From NCBI GenBank assembly GCA_029216955.1, contig JANAVB010015600.1:39430398-39494397 (forward strand): a DNA stretch of 64,000 nt, given 5' to 3'. Below are positions 25,195 through 36,716 of the stretch, in pieces (position 1 is the first letter of the stretch; each line of letters opens with the position of its first letter). The position numbers were made by a program, and so were the translations under genes. The stretch is from Iris pallida (taxonomy: Eukaryota; Streptophyta; Magnoliopsida; Asparagales; Iridaceae). The notes under the pieces are model-generated. The model was not told the origin of the DNA. It did no database searches and saw only the letters and a program-made list of their open reading frames with translations.

Positions 25195-26240
25195 TCACAG
25201 CCAGGGATCATAGTTGCGTTGAGGCATGTACCATTTTCTCAGCCACTTTGCATATAAAGGATCAATCTGGTTGAGGTCTTTTGTAGGGGCTGGGGGTCAG
25301 AACTCTCGGTACTACTACCCTCTGACGGTGGCTCCTCCTTGACAGCAAATTCAATCTTGGGAGTAACTTCCTTCCTGATGGTCACCGACTCTTCCTTGAC
25401 TTCAACCTTTGGTAACACCTCAATCTTAACGGTCACCGGCTCTTGTTTAACGATAGGAGACAGTATCTCCTCCTTCACGACAGCCTCTGCCTTCGACATG
25501 GATACTGCAATAGAATCAAGAAAAAGTTAGCAAAATACTTAGAAGCTCAAAACAAGCATCTGAGGTGCATCAACGCATCTGGTGCATCAATTGGATTGAA
25601 ACCCATGAGCACAGTCAGAAGCTCATCAAGACGCATAGGACCGAGGCCCAGGGGCTTCCGAAGAGAAGCTTCGATGCATCATCAGGACCTAAGTCCACGC
25701 GCGTCAGCAAATAGAGCTTCGGCTCATCACTAGGACCTAAGTCCATGCGCATCAGCAAATAGAGCTTCGGCACATTATTAGGACCTAAAGTCCATGCACG
25801 TCAGCAAATGAAGCTTCAGCGCATCATCAGGACCTAAGTCCACGCGCGTCAGCAAAAGGAGCTTCGGTACATCATCAGGACAAAGTCCATGCGCGTCAGC
25901 AATGGAAAGCCTATATGGGTCAATGGGGATGTGATTCATTTCAGTCACACCCACGCACCCCAATAGTGGTGCAACGAAGTGAAAACATGAAGGCAGAGGA
26001 TCACCCACCGATCACCGCCAGCCGAATGTCGACTGGCGTCGCTGCGACGACGGGGATGTCCTCCACGTCGACCTCCACGGGCTCCTTGTCCTTTCCCCTT
26101 CCTTGGCCAGTACTACTGCGGGGAGTCTTAGGATCCCTCTCTCTACAGAATCTTAGGTTTTCGAAAGACTCTAGAGGATGAAGGAGAAGGAGAAAACAAG
26201 AGTAGACGACTCTCTCTTTCTCACAGACGCCTATTTATAG
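25195..26240 (-). pseudogene. Antisense two-exon gene of element D, damaged
   Basis: On the minus strand a TATA box (CTATAAATAG, 26231-26240) is followed by a first exon ending at 26009, a 504-nt GT-AG intron (26008-25505; GTGGGT donor, acceptor CTATTGCAG with a CTAAC branch-like element upstream) and a second exon from 25504. Exon 2 encodes five hydrophobic-Lys-x-Glu motifs (VKEE, VKQE, VKIE, VKEE, VKEE). A frameshift near 25275 moves the conserved YAKWLRKWYM ending out of frame; its stop is at 25195-25197. No ATG is visible in the exon 1 frame, so this copy is inactive. Homology to the C gene is clear in exon 2 and in gene layout, weaker in exon 1. Confidence 0.65.
25684..25905. repeat. 48-bp tandem repeat inside the antisense-gene intron of D
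   Basis: Copies start near 25684, 25731, 25780, 25829 and 25877. Each contains the short palindrome GGACCTAAGTCC or a variant, then CATGCGCGTCAGCAAA and AGAGCTTCGG. The ATGCGC motif of D is thus amplified inside the intron. Confidence 0.85.
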
Positions 26241-26531
26241 GCATGAGCCACGTACATGAACCGATAAAGGCTGACATCAGCAAAAACTCTTTGGGTCTCG
26301 TGAAACTGACGGCTGCATATCTTTCAAAAGATTATCATTAATCTTTCAAAATTTGAGGCGTTATCTTCTTGCATTAAAATCGAGAAGAACATGCGCACCC
26401 TACAGTAATGCACGGAGCAATAATGCGCCTAGAAGAGCCATGCGCCCAGACGAGGACATGTGCCCAGAACAATGACTACCCATGCTTCTCGTTCAAAGTA
26501 TTCCAAAACTTGGCAGAAAGTTTTAAAATTT
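26241..26531. other. Upstream region of the D antisense gene with ATGCGC motifs
   Basis: No gene is seen. Near 26388-26475 ATGCGC-type motifs recur (ATGCGCACC, ATGCGCCTAG, ATGCGCCCAG, ATGTGCCCAG). They sit between the antisense TATA box and the polypurine tract, the same place where C carries its ATGCGGC cluster. Confidence 0.65.
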
Positions 26532-26544
26532 TTGAAGGGGGTCT
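26532..26544 (+). other. Polypurine tract of element D
   Basis: TTGAAGGGGGTCT immediately precedes the 3' LTR start TGTAGAAGCATGG. The equivalent site in C reads TTTGAAGGGAGTCT. Confidence 0.85.
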
Positions 26545-28524
26545 TGTAGAAGCATGGAATTTTAGGCGCATTTAAGGCCAGAAATCCTATACGCCCTAAA
26601 TCTCATGCGTCCCATGCGCCAGGAAACTCAGCAGAACACTTGGCACAGCAGAAAACATCAAAGAAGTTAAAACATAAAAATTGGGCTTTCATTTCATATG
26701 AAAGTCTATTACATGTTTAAAACTCTTTTACAAAGGAGAATTCTTTTATAAAGAGAAAAAAATCCTACAAGATACAGCTAGATGCATCACTTTAACATAC
26801 AGCCAGGCGCATCACTCAAGTGCCACAGCCAGGCGTATCACTTGTCAGGTGCATCATCCCATCATATCAGCGTAGGCGCATCCCCGTGCACAGTCAGAAC
26901 GAATCACATCCCCATCAGTGTGCGGGCACTCTAGCAGGAGTAGTGGCTCTTCTAGCCTAACAAAATTAGGGTACGATAGCCCCGATCTGCGGCTCTTCCA
27001 GCATAACAAAAATTGGGGCACGACCGTCCCGATATTTGGATGCAACAGGTACCTTTAACCTGTGTCGGGATACGATGATCCCGATATTTGGATGCAATAG
27101 ACACTTCACAGGCTTGTACGAAAATAGGGCCGCTGGTGAATAAACCAAATCGGCACATCTTCGTCTTCAGAAGGAGTTCATCGTCAACTCGCTAAGACAG
27201 GGGACCGATCGAGTTCGTATCCATGAAGGAAAGCTAAGTGAAATATGAAACAAAACTCTTCACAAAGCTATTTATAAGCTGGGGCAACTCTCACCCATGC
27301 GCCAAGTAGCAGTCTCCTCATATTCTGTGTAATAAATTTGCATTAATGACGATGAATCTGCCTCTTCGTATTTAGCCAAGTCAAAACGACCATTAAATGC
27401 CTCGAAGAACTCAACAGACAGGCCAATGAGGATGCGCTATGTGGCAGATGTGCCATCAGCACCATGCGCTCTGTACCGATGGGACATAGACCCATGCGCC
27501 TAGTGGGGTAGAAACTGATGCACCCACTTCAACTCGTCACCCATTAAGCATTTAATGCTATGTGACAGAGTTGGCAGTACGTTTCCTGAAGACTGAACGG
27601 TTGGCAGCTTTTTGCAGAAAATGAAGAGCCACAGATGTCTGCATCATCATTACTGACTTTTGTCGGCTACAGTTGTCCTTGCCACGTGGCTGGCCGATCA
27701 CTCGCATGTGCCTCCACAGCCATGCGCCTAGAAGTTTGTATGCGCCTCAAAAGTCATACGCCCCGACTTACTCCTGATCCCAAATGGCAGAAGCCAAGTC
27801 TTTGCATGCGCCTCCTCAGCCATGCACTCGAAGCTCTGTATGCATCTAAGAAGCCATGCGCCCAGACTTATCTGTGACTCCTAAAAGTCATAGACCAAGT
27901 CGTCCCATGCGCCAGATCCTAGGCGCATCCTGACAGATCACCCTCCACCAAATCCGAGATCTTTGAGCCATGAACACGTGCCACGTGTCATTTGACTCAA
28001 TTCTTCCTACGAATGGGTGCTAACCACCCAAGATCTCAACAACGGACGAATCTTCACAACTACTACGTGTCAGCTCTAATGTAGCCCAATAGTACAGTTC
28101 AAACAAGATTCCGCTTCAACTCAGGACGCATCATCCATGCGCCCCACAACATCATCCACGTAGCATTCCAACGTATAGTTACATCCTATATATGCGTCCA
28201 TGAGCAGACCAGTCTGCCGCCTATAAATAAAAGGATCATTCTTTCATCGAGACACACAGACGTAGATCATCATATCTACGTACAGAGACAAGAAAAAAAT
28301 GTAACGTCTACTTCTCCTCCAAACGCTTCGGCATCCAGAGCAGCCTGGACCTTCAGATAATCTAAGATCGTCGTCAGATCGTCAACGGAGTCAACACATT
28401 ATCACTCACTCTACCGATACAGTTCCCAGATAAAAACAAAAGTGTACTCCTAGGACTACGTCTAAGTCCTACATTGTATACTGTTCTGTTTGTAATTGAA
28501 ATATCAAAGTTTTATCAATTAACA
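26545..28524 (+). repeat. 3' LTR of element D
   Basis: It starts TGTAGAAGCATGGAATTTT and ends near AATTAACA, about 1980 bp. The end was placed by analogy with CAAACA in C and E and is good to a few bases. ATGCGCC/ATGCGC motifs are scattered over 26575-28150. A duplicated stretch with CCCGATATTTGGATGCAA lies at about 26955-27100. Confidence 0.75.
28221..28231 (+). promoter_or_regulatory. TATA box of the D LTR
   Basis: CTATAAATAAA lies about 300 nt before the LTR end, as in the related LTRs. It is the likely sense promoter. Confidence 0.65.
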
Positions 28525-28957
28525 AAACCTTGTCGCATTTTCGATGAAAAACAATATCGATTCGGGGGTGAGTATTGTCTGGAGCCGTCTGGATGATTTG
28601 AGAAGGCAGCAAGATTTATTTGTCCAAATTTAGGGTGTAAAAAATGAACGTCGAGTTAACTCCTTGCAACCTTTTGACCCAGAGTCCGGGAGAGCTTTGG
28701 CCAGGTAAAGAGTGCTTGATTCCAGAGTGGAGAGAGCTGACTCTCTGAAGAAGCTGATAACTGATCTTAGAACTCAACCTCCCAGATGAAGCTATCCAGA
28801 TATGACAAATTTTCTTTTGTTTTGCTGAATGTTTCGATAAATGTATTGATTTTGACGTTTTTACTCGTCATTGATTGAAAATTGATGATCTTTTTGGTGG
28901 CTCTATTACTTATTTCGTATCTGTTTGAGACATAACTAATAGATAGGAATAAAAAAT
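28525..28957. other. 3' untranslated part of element B next to D
   Basis: I recognise no gene here. On the minus strand the block around 28780-28850 (AGCAAAACAAAAGAAAATTTG) resembles the conserved spacer of C and D. The remainder to 28525 would be where an antisense gene should begin to appear, but I could not recognise it. Confidence 0.5.
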
Positions 28958-29229
28958 ATGTTCAAAGGTACTGAACATGACATATCTTTTGAAAATAACA
29001 ATATTTATTATTCTGTTCAGAGGTAATGTGGACATGACAGAATATAACTTACAATATTGTCATTTCAAAGATGACATCATCAGAGGTAATATGGACGTGA
29101 TGAGTCGTTAACGTTGATAGCAGAATTCATAGGTAGTGTGAATGTGAATTCGTATATCTATTGATTATCCTTTGGCCAACTGGGACTCAAGAACATGATA
29201 TCTTTTAAAACAAATGGGTTTCAAAAGAT
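28958..29229. repeat. Stem-loop array downstream of pol in element B
   Basis: In plus coordinates: ATGTTCA 28958-28964 with TGAACAT 28972-28978; TATTCTGT 29009-29016 with ACAGAATA 29037-29044 around a 20-nt loop that is the reverse complement of CATGTCCACATTACCTCTGA, identical to a loop in D; CATCA 29075-29079 with TGATG 29098-29102; GAATTCA 29123-29129 with TGAATTC 29145-29151; ATCTTTT 29200-29206 with AAAAGAT 29223-29229. Loops are conserved and arms vary. Confidence 0.85.
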
Positions 29230-29346
29230 AATATTTGTAATGATGTAGTAGACATTGTCAATGATGATAAGATCTGGATAAACTCTGCTGGAGATTCAAA
29301 GATTTGAAGTATGTACAATATTTGTTAGAAAATATAGTACACACTT

Positions 29347-30560
29347 TCAAAAATGGTACTTCTTCAGGAATTTACCATTAATAGGCATCATAGCGATTCG
29401 GCCATCGATCCCAGACAGTTGATAATCTCTGTAAGAAATTTTTTTGCTTATAACGTAGGGACCCTTCTATTTTGGTTCAAACTTGCCTTTGCTCATGTGT
29501 GTCATAGTTATAGTATGTCTGATAGTAAAGACTAGCTCACCTTTTTGAAATGTTTGTACTTTGACTTTACGGTTGAAGGCTTTTGAGATACGGGCTTGAT
29601 ATAGCTCGATATGTTGTTGAGCTAGTAGCCGCTTCTCGTCAAGTGCTTCAAGCTTCTAAAGTCGAAGATGGTCATTATTTTCTATTGTGAGTTCGTTGAC
29701 AATAACAATTCTCAATGATGGGATCTGAATCTCTAACGGTAGGACGACTTCACATCCATACACCAAAAAAAGGTGTACAGCCAGTCGGAGTACTTATAGT
29801 AGTACGGTAGGTCCATAGACATTCTCTAAACTTTTCACTCCAATTCTGTTTATTAGTGGAAACAAACTTCTTAAGAAGCTTGATGATCGTTTTGTTGAAT
29901 GCTTCAGCCAAACCGTTAGCGGCGGGATTGTAGGTTGTAGAAGCAATGTTGTTGATCTGATTGTCATCAGAGAATCGAGTGAACTTCTGACATATGAACT
30001 GTGATCCATTTTCATAGATGATTCGCTGAGGAATGCCAAATTTGTAGATCATATAATGTTTGATGAAGTTGAAGATACTGCTTGTCTTGACTTCGGCTAG
30101 AGTTATAGCTTCGGCCTATTTTGAGAAGTAATCAGTTATAGCTAGGATAAACCGATGTCCTCAAGATGATGGAAGATTAATAGGACCAATGACATCCATG
30201 TCCCAAGTTTCGAAAGGCCATGATGCGGCAGTCGGATGCAAAAATTCTGAAGGTTGATGAAAAAAATCTATATGGATTTAACATGCTTGGCATTTTCTTG
30301 AATATTCAATGGCATCTGACACCATGGTTGGCCAATAATATCCCATGCGTTGAATCCGATCTTCTAGCTTAGGACCAGGCTAATGTGCACCACAGACACC
30401 ATCATGAGCTTCATGTAGGATCTGCTTTGCTTTATCTTCTAAGACAACGTAAGAGCATACCATCATATAATCGTCGATAGAGTATTTTAGAGGTGTGATT
30501 GTAGTAGAATCGGAGCGACCGTCGACGAATTATTTTTGCTTTTTTAGGATCTTCAGGTAG
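29347..30560 (-). pseudogene. Integrase of element B
   Basis: The minus strand encodes the degraded zinc-binding part near 30300-30500, then the catalytic core. The second Asp is lost (IIYENGSQF where the family has IIHDNGPQF), while the Glu region GLAEAFNKT is kept (30052-29750). The C-terminus ends MPINGKFLKKYHF at the stop 29347-29349. Several stops and frame changes interrupt it, so it is inactive. Confidence 0.8.
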
Positions 30561-31490
30561 AATGTCATGTACCGCGAAGTCGATGAAAGGAGCTCTCCAG
30601 TCTTCACTTGTAGTGCAAACTTCGACTGAATTGCTAGATTCCAGATGTAAATTATTTTCGATACAGAATAATTCTCTGTTAGTGATAATGATCATCTGTT
30701 GTCTTTTCACAGGAATCGCTAATACTGCTACTAGATTAGCAAGCGCATCAACTTCTGTATTGTATGCTTGACGTACATGTTCAATGAAGAAGCCTTTGAA
30801 TGATGTAGCCAGTTTGACTGCTGCTTCATGATATGAAACGAGATCTTGATGTTGAACTTCATACGTGCCTCTAACCTGATTGACAATCAGTTTAGAGTCT
30901 CCATAGACTTCAACGTATTCGATATCCAATTATTTGGCTAATTGAAGGCCGATGAGTAGAGCGTTGTATTCAACAACATTATTAGAACACTGCTCGTCCA
31001 AAGAATAAGCTCTATGAATGGTTAGTCCGTCTGGAGATACCAGAACGATTCCAACTCCGGCGACGATAGTATCTTTGGGTCCGATTCTGGATGTCGAAGA
31101 ATAGACGCCAAGCGAAGATTCTTTTTGAAGTCATGTTGGATTCCAGAGTTTCATCAAAAATTTTGTTATAGAGTTTAGATGTCTCAGGGATCGGATGAGC
31201 AGCCAAAAAATCAGCTAGGGCTTGACCCTTAACGGACTTTTATAGGACATAGACCATATCATACTGTGCCAGTAATATGGCCCATGTTGCGAGTTTGGAA
31301 TTGAGTGTACCGGGTTTCTTCATCATGATTCGGAGAGGGTTGACTCTGGAGATAACATGAATGGTTTGATCCGTGATATAATGTCATATTTTCTGAACAA
31401 CAAACATCAGGGCTAAACATTCTTTTTCCACTGGGCTGTATCGATGTTCAGCATCGATCATTGTGCGACTGAGATAATAGATAACTTGCT
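30561..31490 (-). pseudogene. RNase H tail and archaeal-type RNase H of element B
   Basis: The second RNase H spans the frames 31206-31012 and 30929-30432, with NNVVEYNAL, YGDSK and TEVDALAN visible. The first acidic motif is degraded (LFFDIQNRT where relatives have MFFDGASRT). The preceding ordinary RNase H lies in a frame ending near 31492 and contains YVRAIDH in place of the canonical motif. Confidence 0.75.
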
Positions 31491-32720
31491 CTTAACCTTT
31501 CTTGTTCTTTTGTGCTAGTAGGGCACCCAGATAATGATCTATTGCTCGAACATACATCAGGAAGGGTATTCCTGTGACTGGAGGCACTAGGACTGGAGGG
31601 TTCAACAAGTATCGCTTTTTGTCAAATGCTTGCTGGCATTCGTCAGTCCAAACAAAAGACACACCTTTCTTCATTAATTTAGTGAATGGTCTGCAGCGTC
31701 CAGAGAGATTTGAGATGAATCTCCTGATGTACGCAAGCCGCCCCTGGAATCCTCGTAGCTCTTTTAGGTTGCGTGGAGGACGTATCTTTTGAATGGCTTT
31801 GACTTTCTCGGGGTCTACATGTGTACCCTTAGAGGTAATAACGACTTCGAGGAATTTTCCATTAGAGACTCCCAGGAATGACTTGGTAGGATTTATCTTG
31901 AGTTGATGCTGGCACATTAAATCAAAGATAGTTCTAAAGTCTTGGATGTGATCTTCCTTTAGACAACTTTTGACAGCAATATTGTCAACATAACATTCGA
32001 CTTTCTTCCATAAATGTTTACGAAAAACAGTGCTCATGGCCCGCTGATAGGTTGCATCAGCGTTCTTTAGACCAAATGGTATGACTGTGTAGCAGTAGAC
32101 TCCTAGAGGAGTGCAGAAAGATTTATGTTTTTTTTATCTTCGAGGTTCATCCTGATCTGGTTGTATCCGAAAAACCCATCCATGAAAGATATTCGCTCGA
32201 ACTCGCAAGTGTTGTCGATCATGACATCAGTTATCGGAAGAAGGAACTCATCCTTAGGACAAGCTTTATTGAGGTCTCCAAAGTCGATGCAGACTCGAAC
32301 CTTTCCTGTTTTCTTCATAACTGGGACGACATTAGCCACCCAGTCGGGATGTTATTTTTTTTTTTGATAAAGCCGCAAGCGATGAGCTTCTTGACTTCAG
32401 CTTCTATAGCATCCATCATATCAGGTCAGAATCGATACTGTTGTTGTTTGATTGGCCTAGCATTTGGTAGGATGTTGAGCTTGTAGGTAGCAATCTGAGG
32501 ATATAATCCCGACATATCTTTAAAACTCCAAGTGAATACGTCAATGTATTCCCAAATAAGCTGAATCAGTTCTTGTTTATCTACTTCAGGAAGACTTTTG
32601 CTGATAAAGATTGACCTTGGAGAAGCTTCATCTCCGACATCAACCTGGACTAATTGATCTTCAGTAGGTGGTTCGCATTGCTCGAAGCGAAGTTTCCATT
32701 GAGTATCCATTCTTTGTGCC
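31491..32720 (-). pseudogene. Reverse transcriptase of element B, catalytic site changed
   Basis: RT covers the frames 33190-32426 (N-terminal end), 32339-32103 and 32037-31492. Motifs include IRVCIDFGDLNKACPKDEF-like sequence and FLGVSNGKFL. The catalytic box reads YVDN (31981-31986 encode Asp-Asn) where C and D have YVDD. A loss of the second catalytic Asp should abolish polymerase activity. Confidence 0.82.
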
Positions 32721-34400
32721 CAAGGATCAGATTCAGGGGCTTCAACAAAATCATCGTCGTCTTCCGAGAACTCGGTGGTCACCATATTGGAAGATAGAGT
32801 CACTCGATGGACATGCCCTATACTGGTGTCTGAATCCCATGAAGCAGAGTCAGAAGAGTTAGATCGCTCTTCTTTGTCAGACTTAGAAGTGTCTGGGGTC
32901 ATGATCGGCGAGGTGTAGCCTAACCCATGCTTTATTCTGTTGTAATATTGTATTGACTTTCCTTTTGGAGCAGGTATACGAATAGGAGTTTGCCTTCCTC
33001 TACCACCGTTGAGGCCGGTTTTGAAGTTATAGTCCATCTTTTGGATGTTGTTCTTCGATTGTTGACTATAACGACGTAGTTGAAGTCGTCCATTATTGTC
33101 ATTTTTAGCATCCCTATCGGATGTAGCCTTTTGATTAAATCCTTTATTGAAGAGAATAGGATGTTCATCTTTCTTTCGGGAGGGAACCAAAAGAACAAAT
33201 CTTGCATAGATTCCAGTGATATTTTGTCTTGAAGAGGTTGGACTGCTCCTAATGTAAGGGGTTCGAAGTTATCTAGGATTTTTAGATAACATCGAGTATA
33301 GTAATTGACATCGGTATACTGTAAAAGAGATGCTACTTTATTGATAATTACATCATCATTTACAATAGTGCTCTTGATCTTAGTCGATGGCTTGCTAAGA
33401 TTGATAACAAGAGGAGGGGAAGGAGAAGAAGAAGGCTTGTTAGGACGAAGGTTAGTAACCATAGGCTCAGAAAAGGTGAGCTCCCTATGCTCCGTCTTTT
33501 CTGTAAGAGGATGTTTGACAGAAGAGAAGAGATTGATGGTTAGCGTCTGAGAAGACGAAGGACGAGAAGTATGTCCTTTGACCGAAATCACCAGGATATC
33601 ATTTGGATTGTCCTTCTGATCCTCTTCAGTGTCCATGGCCAATACGACTTTTATGAACTCCTCTTTGTACATTTTGGAGTCCGTAAAATATACCTCGATG
33701 ACTCGGAAGGGATTAAGATCAGCCACTTCCTTTCGAACTTCTTCATTGTCATCGACATATTTGAAGTATTGATAGAGAGTGGATGGCACGATGTTATGTT
33801 CATGCAACCATGGTCTTCCCAATAAAGCATTGTAGGAGCCATGATTGTCAATCACATAGAAGGTGACTTTCGTACGAAGATTGCCAATTTGAACTTTCAG
33901 GCGAATCTTTCCCAGAGATTCACTTCTCTCGGAATTGAATCCCAGAATAGTCATGATTGTTGTAGAGAGATTATGAACTGGGATCCTCAGCACATCCAGT
34001 AGAGTCTTTGGCATAATACTGAGTGCAGATCGATGGTCAATCAGGATGCGATCGACCTTCATTGTATCGACATACCCTGTATAGTAGAGAGGTCGGTCAT
34101 GTCGATTGTCCTCCATAAGCATATCATCTTATGTGAAGGTGCTATTGGGGATCAGCTACATCGTACTATGACAGTAAAAATATGCCACCGGTTCCTCATC
34201 TAGTTTTTGAGGTGTGCCAGACAAGCGCCAGCTTGCATCAAAGCTTCGCTTATTATTTTTCGAATTTCTCTCGAGAGATACAAGAGCTCAAAAATTGATA
34301 ACCTCGCTGGCGTATTGCCTAGTTGAGCCAATATATCAAAGTTATACGGCTTCTCAAGTCTGAGAGGTGGAGTTTTCTTTAATATTTTATCAAAACGAAC
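32721..34400 (-). pseudogene. Protease and G-patch-like linker of element B
   Basis: The frame 34122-32932 starts with MLMEDNRHDRPLYYTGYVD and contains the protease site ILIDHRSALS, where relatives have ILIDPGSALS, so the invariant Gly is lost. A G-patch-like stretch (KMDYNFKTGLNGGRGR...HGLGYTSP) lies at about 33040-32900 across a frame change. Collinear with E 49640-51250. Confidence 0.8.
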
Positions 34401-36711
34401 TGGCTATTTGCCTTTGTTGGCCGGTGTTGGTTTGGGAGAAACTGGTTCCGCTTGTGGCGATGAAGCCGATGGAACGTTGACTATAGGTGGAGAAGACGCT
34501 GAAGGGGCATCGGGGAATGGAGGCGGAATGACTGCATTCTCTTGTGCCTCTGGATAGTCTCTGAGATAGAGCCTCCCAGATCTGGTACCAGTTATGGCTA
34601 TTTCTTCCAGAGCTGGTGCAAAGGAAACCACATTGCAGTTCTTCATCCTAGTCTTGCCTCTGGAAGACTTCTTTTGAAGACATGATCAATTTTTCCAGAA
34701 TCCTAAGCCAACACGAGACTGGTTTTGCGGAAGATGTAGGGAAATAGGTATAGGAGATCCTTTCCCATCATTCAAGCTAGGGGCTTTTTGCAGATCATAT
34801 CCCATCTTTGTCATCAGTTCGTGGGACTGTTTACTATATAGATGGAATATTGGCCGGTAATTGATTTTCAGCTTTGGTATCGTTGTCTCAGAAGAAGAAG
34901 GTGAGACCACCGCTGGGATGAAGGTAGCATCCAAAGGTGGAAGATGACCACCCAGTGAAGTCATATGACATGACTTATATTAGTTGTATTTCTTGACTTT
35001 GTAGAGGAAGCATGTGTGTTGGATTCAAAGTCAGCAACCAAATCAGGGTGAATCTACATGATTTCCCCTTTATCGGTTGACAGGGGCACAAGACCGTCAC
35101 TTCGTGCTGGTGGAATATTGATGATCTCTAAAGTAGCTTTTGGAATGGGAACGACTACATCTTGCACAAGTTGAGCCAAAAAGTCGCCAAATTGTAGAAA
35201 GACGACATTAGCAGTCACCGACTTTTCATCTTGCTGAAAGGTGATTGCTTTGGCGTTGATCTGCTCTTGGATCTTCCTTTTGAGTATGTAACACCCCCTC
35301 GTCGGATGTCGCAAGAACCTGTGATACACACAATATTTAGGATTGTCAGTTTTACCTACTTTGTCTGGCTGTTTTGCTTCAGGCAGTTGAAGTTTGTTGC
35401 TTTTGATTATACAATCAAATATGCTTATGATGTCATCCTCGTCAAAGGAATATTCCTCTTTTGGATGCTGTGCTCTCTGTGGAGGTGCTGCCGTAGTAGG
35501 TGTTGATTGACCTACATTGACGGCTAAAGGTTCTTTGCCTTTCACGTTGATGGCTAAAACTTTTTTGCTCTTGCGGTTATTATGACGACCACTGCTGTTG
35601 GTTGCAGAATATTCATCTTTGTCAAGATTAGGCATCTGGATGCCTAGTTGTTTGAACTTGTCAACACTGTCTTCGGCTGCCCTGAAACTTACTATAAAGA
35701 AGGCCTAGTCATGGAATTACGTGGGTCCAGTCCACATGCTGACTATAGGTAACAAGTTTGATTTGCATGTATCTATAGTCAGTGCATTTAGAGTATCCAG
35801 AGGTATTTTGAGTGCCTCACGACGGAAGCGTTCAACGAAACGTTCAACAGTTTCATTAGGTCGTTGTTTGATTTTGATGAGGGCCGACATAGTCATGTCA
35901 TTTGATACCTCATAGAATCGTTCCAGGAGCATTTGCTTGAATCCTGAAAAAGATGTTATGCAACCATCTGGCAAACTACAATACCGGTCATAGGTCGCAC
36001 CCGCTAAGCACCCGACAAATACTCTAGTGAGTAGAGCATCGTTCGGTTGAAGTTGATCAGTCATCACCACGAAATGATTGAGATATTGACTTGGAGATGA
36101 GCTGCCGTCAAACAGCAAAATGGTTGGTGGCTTGTTCTTGGGTAGAAACGAGACTTCCTTCTACTCTATAGGATAGGGTTGTTTGATCCCCAACCTCTGC
36201 AAACCATCCTTCTGCTTGAAAGCCTCGAACTAACTACGTAGAAGTTTTACTACCTCATTAGTATCCCCTGATGCTTAGGGAGCAGTAGACTGATTTGATG
36301 CGTTAGGAGGTGGAACTACATGATAAGCACCACCCCCAGCACCAGAATGACTTGGAGCTGGCATAGTAGTATTATGAAGAGATTGTACTCCCAGACCGGT
36401 GTTGACAGGGGCCGATGCTGCTATGTGTTCTTGGGTTAGAATTGCATTCACAACCGGTGGAACAATGTGTTATCCCATGATCACAGCATACATATTTACC
36501 ATCATTTTGGCCATATTTTTCAAGTTGGCCTCTAAGACAACAATCCTCTGTTCCTGACTGCCGGAACTGGATGCGTCTTGTTCCTCGTTAGTGACATATA
36601 CAGTCACTTCTCTGGCTACCGATGATGAACTGGTGGAAAAGATAGTCCGCTTAGAGCTTTCACGATCGGCATCAAAGTCATGCATGGAACAACCCCCAGG
36701 ATGAAGAGTGG
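34401..36711 (-). pseudogene. gag: gag of element B, downstream of the A insertion
   Basis: Frames 36742-36470, 36118-35717 and 35635-35054 correspond to the E gag frames. Core motifs are LFDGSSSPSQYLNHF, SLPDGCITSFSGFKQML and ERFRREALKIPL. The nucleocapsid-like part has YCVYHRFLRHPTRGCYILK. Between 34964 and 34686 there is an extra G-patch-like piece (MTKMGYDLQK...GLGF) that E lacks at this place. Confidence 0.8.
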
Positions 36712-36716
36712 GAAGG

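Larger units (their letters stand above)
18850..28524 (+). mobile_element. Element D: Tat-lineage retrotransposon, 3' two thirds
   Basis: D starts where K interrupts it, late in gag. It continues through protease, RT, RNase H, archaeal-type RNase H, integrase, a stem-loop region, an antisense gene relic, a polypurine tract and a 3' LTR (26545-28524). Its 5' LTR and gag would lie left of the window. It abuts the 3' region of B at 28525, so it most likely inserted into B. Frameshifts and stops are present in every domain. Confidence 0.85.
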
